Assembly (NCBI GenBank): GCA_947258715.1
Contig: CAMYJH010000004.1
Location: 1 to 64,000 of the forward strand
DNA length: 64,000 nt
Reading direction: 5' to 3'
Source: an uncultured Gammaproteobacteria bacterium
GTDB taxonomy: Bacteria > Pseudomonadota > Gammaproteobacteria > HK1
The notes beneath the pieces were generated by a model. The model was not told the DNA's origin. It did not search any database and saw only the letters and a program-made list of their open reading frames with translations. This document shows, one piece after another, positions 63,140 through 64,000 of this stretch (its first letter is position 1; every line of letters starts with the position of its first letter). The translations under genes and the position numbers were made by a program.

Positions 63140-63757
63140 TCAGGCATGGATCGGCTCGAGATCTTCGAGCCGAACGGACCTGGCGCCGAGGCCGTGCATT
63201 TCGTTAATCGCTTTTTCGCTGTCGCCGGCGTTGACGTCCACGCCGCGCACGCCATCCTCCAGCAGCAGCACCTGGAAGCCTTCCTTGAGGGCGTCCTTGA
63301 CGGTATTGAACACGCAGTAGTCCGTAGCCAGTCCGCCGATGAACAGCCTGCGTACTTTCTGCTTTCTCAGCCGTTCAGCCAGATCCGTTCCCTCGAATCC
63401 TGAGTAGGCATCCTTTTCTATCGTCGTCGCCTTGGAAATTACCCGGACGTCCTCGCCGAGATCGAGGTTGTCGGCGAACTCCGCGCCCTCGCTGCCGGCG
63501 ATACAGTGCGGCGGCCACGGGCCGCCCTGGGCTTTGAAGGAACAATGATCCTCCGGGTGCCAATCGCGGGTGGCGTACAGCGGCAGCTTTATCCGCCTGA
63601 AGTGTTTAAGGTACCGGTTCATGACGGGCACCACCGCGTCTCCGTCCGGGACGCCGAGGTTTCCGCCTGGCAGGAAGTCCCTCTGCACGTCGACCACAAT
63701 GAGGGCGTCGCCTTCGGCGGGTTTGAGGCTCGAGTTGTGATTCATGCTGGCTTCCAT
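63140..63757 (-). CDS. pncA: Nicotinamidase
   Basis: A 205-residue cysteine hydrolase of the isochorismatase fold that deamidates nicotinamide to nicotinate for NAD salvage. The catalytic Asp is in LIVVDVQRDFLPGG, the metal-binding Asp/His in YATRDWHPEDHCSF, the catalytic Lys probably in VISKATT, and the nucleophile Cys in GGLATDYCVFNTVKDAL. HCIAGSEGAEF is another family block. The start may be 63757 or 63745; both have purine-rich upstream sequence. It is divergent from a nicotinate phosphoribosyltransferase gene, the next enzyme in the pathway. Confidence 0.92.
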   Translation of the reverse strand: MEASMNHNSSLKPAEGDALIVVDVQRDFLPGGNLGVPDGDAVVPVMNRYLKHFRRIKLPLYATRDWHPEDHCSFKAQGGPWPPHCIAGSEGAEFADNLDLGEDVRVISKATTIEKDAYSGFEGTDLAERLRKQKVRRLFIGGLATDYCVFNTVKDALKEGFQVLLLEDGVRGVDVNAGDSEKAINEMHGLGARSVRLEDLEPIHA

Positions 63758-63886
63758 CCTTCCCCTTAAGGCCGGCGGCACTGGAGCGGCACTGCCCAGG
63801 CATTCAGGAGATCTGGCGAGTTTCGTTTACCATGATACATCGATGTCTAGACCCACCCCACGCCCGACCAGCGTGCCGCTGATTTC

Positions 63887-64000
63887 ATGATGTCCGACGC
63901 CTCAGTATTTCCCGCATCCGGCCTGCTCACGGATCTCTATCAAGTCACCATGGCCCAGGGGTACTACCGGTGCGGTATGGCGGAGCATGAGGCCGTGTTT
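63887..64000 (+). CDS. pncB: Nicotinate phosphoribosyltransferase (N-terminal part)
   Basis: 38 codons from the ATG at 63887 (a second ATG follows directly) to the window edge. The segment [20 protein letters not shown] matches the N-terminus of nicotinate phosphoribosyltransferase, which converts nicotinate and PRPP to nicotinate mononucleotide. The adjacent divergent pncA supports the call. The gene is cut by the window end. Confidence 0.85.
   Translation, partial: MMSDASVFPASGLLTDLYQVTMAQGYYRCGMAEHEAVF

Noticed and set aside
61815..63320. A 501-codon plus-strand frame opposite tamA and pncA
   Set aside because: It is antisense to two conserved genes. It also covers the 62808-63139 gap, but nothing in it resembles a protein family.

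Overview
The window looks like chromosomal DNA from a high-GC gammaproteobacterium. The reasons are an Rsd/AlgQ-type sigma-70 antagonist, TtcA, a MaeB malic enzyme fused to a phosphotransacetylase domain, a TamA/TamB pair, GlcDEF glycolate oxidase, and REP-like palindromes between genes. There are no phage genes, transposases, CRISPR arrays or rRNA genes. One tRNA is present, tRNA-Ser(CGA) at 42846-42936.

Layout. 0.1-9.2 kb: a large SAM-cyclase-ATPase-TPR signalling protein, a DUF3775 protein, RidA, a SYLF protein, an MmgE/PrpD protein, a GNAT enzyme, TtcA and an EamA permease. Three of four copies of an 86-bp palindromic repeat lie here. 9.2-20 kb: mostly minus-strand genes, namely a GAF-GGDEF diguanylate cyclase behind an aldehyde dehydrogenase, a PEP mutase/isocitrate lyase-family enzyme, a Gfo/Idh/MocA oxidoreductase, proline iminopeptidase, an alpha/beta hydrolase with O-acetylhomoserine sulfhydrylase, a TPR-SPOR protein and plus-strand rsd.

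20.6-38.8 kb is a two-carbon/2-oxoacid region. The minus-strand set iclR-glcD-glcE-glcF-citE-like lyase would turn glycolate into glyoxylate and handle acyl-CoA esters related to it. The divergent plus-strand set is a PanE-like reductase, a glyoxylate/hydroxypyruvate reductase, a FcbT/TakP-type TRAP transporter and an amidase. An HpcH/HpaI aldolase with a tartronate-semialdehyde reductase (GarL/GarR logic), a second divergent GarR paralogue, an orphan peptide-binding protein and an L,D-transpeptidase follow.

40-45 kb: malic enzyme, a short ORF resembling the AceE N-terminus, the tRNA, a more A/T-rich stretch without recognised genes, and an SLC13/RCK permease. 45.2-56.6 kb: a minus-strand uptake-and-hydrolysis cassette comprising a Dpp-type ABC transporter, two M20 peptidases, an M81 (MlrC-like) enzyme and a SxxK serine hydrolase. 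56.8-62.8 kb: tamA-tamB with overlapping stop and start codons. 63.1-64 kb: nicotinamidase, divergent from the truncated start of nicotinate phosphoribosyltransferase.

Most genes are ordinary members of known families. The most distinctive signals are the constant-length 86-bp repeats, one of which supplies the 3' ends of two convergent genes; the AceE-like micro-ORF; the predicted lipoprotein TamA; and the transporter-hydrolase cassette. I found no clearly new multi-gene system. All functions are inferred from sequence alone.
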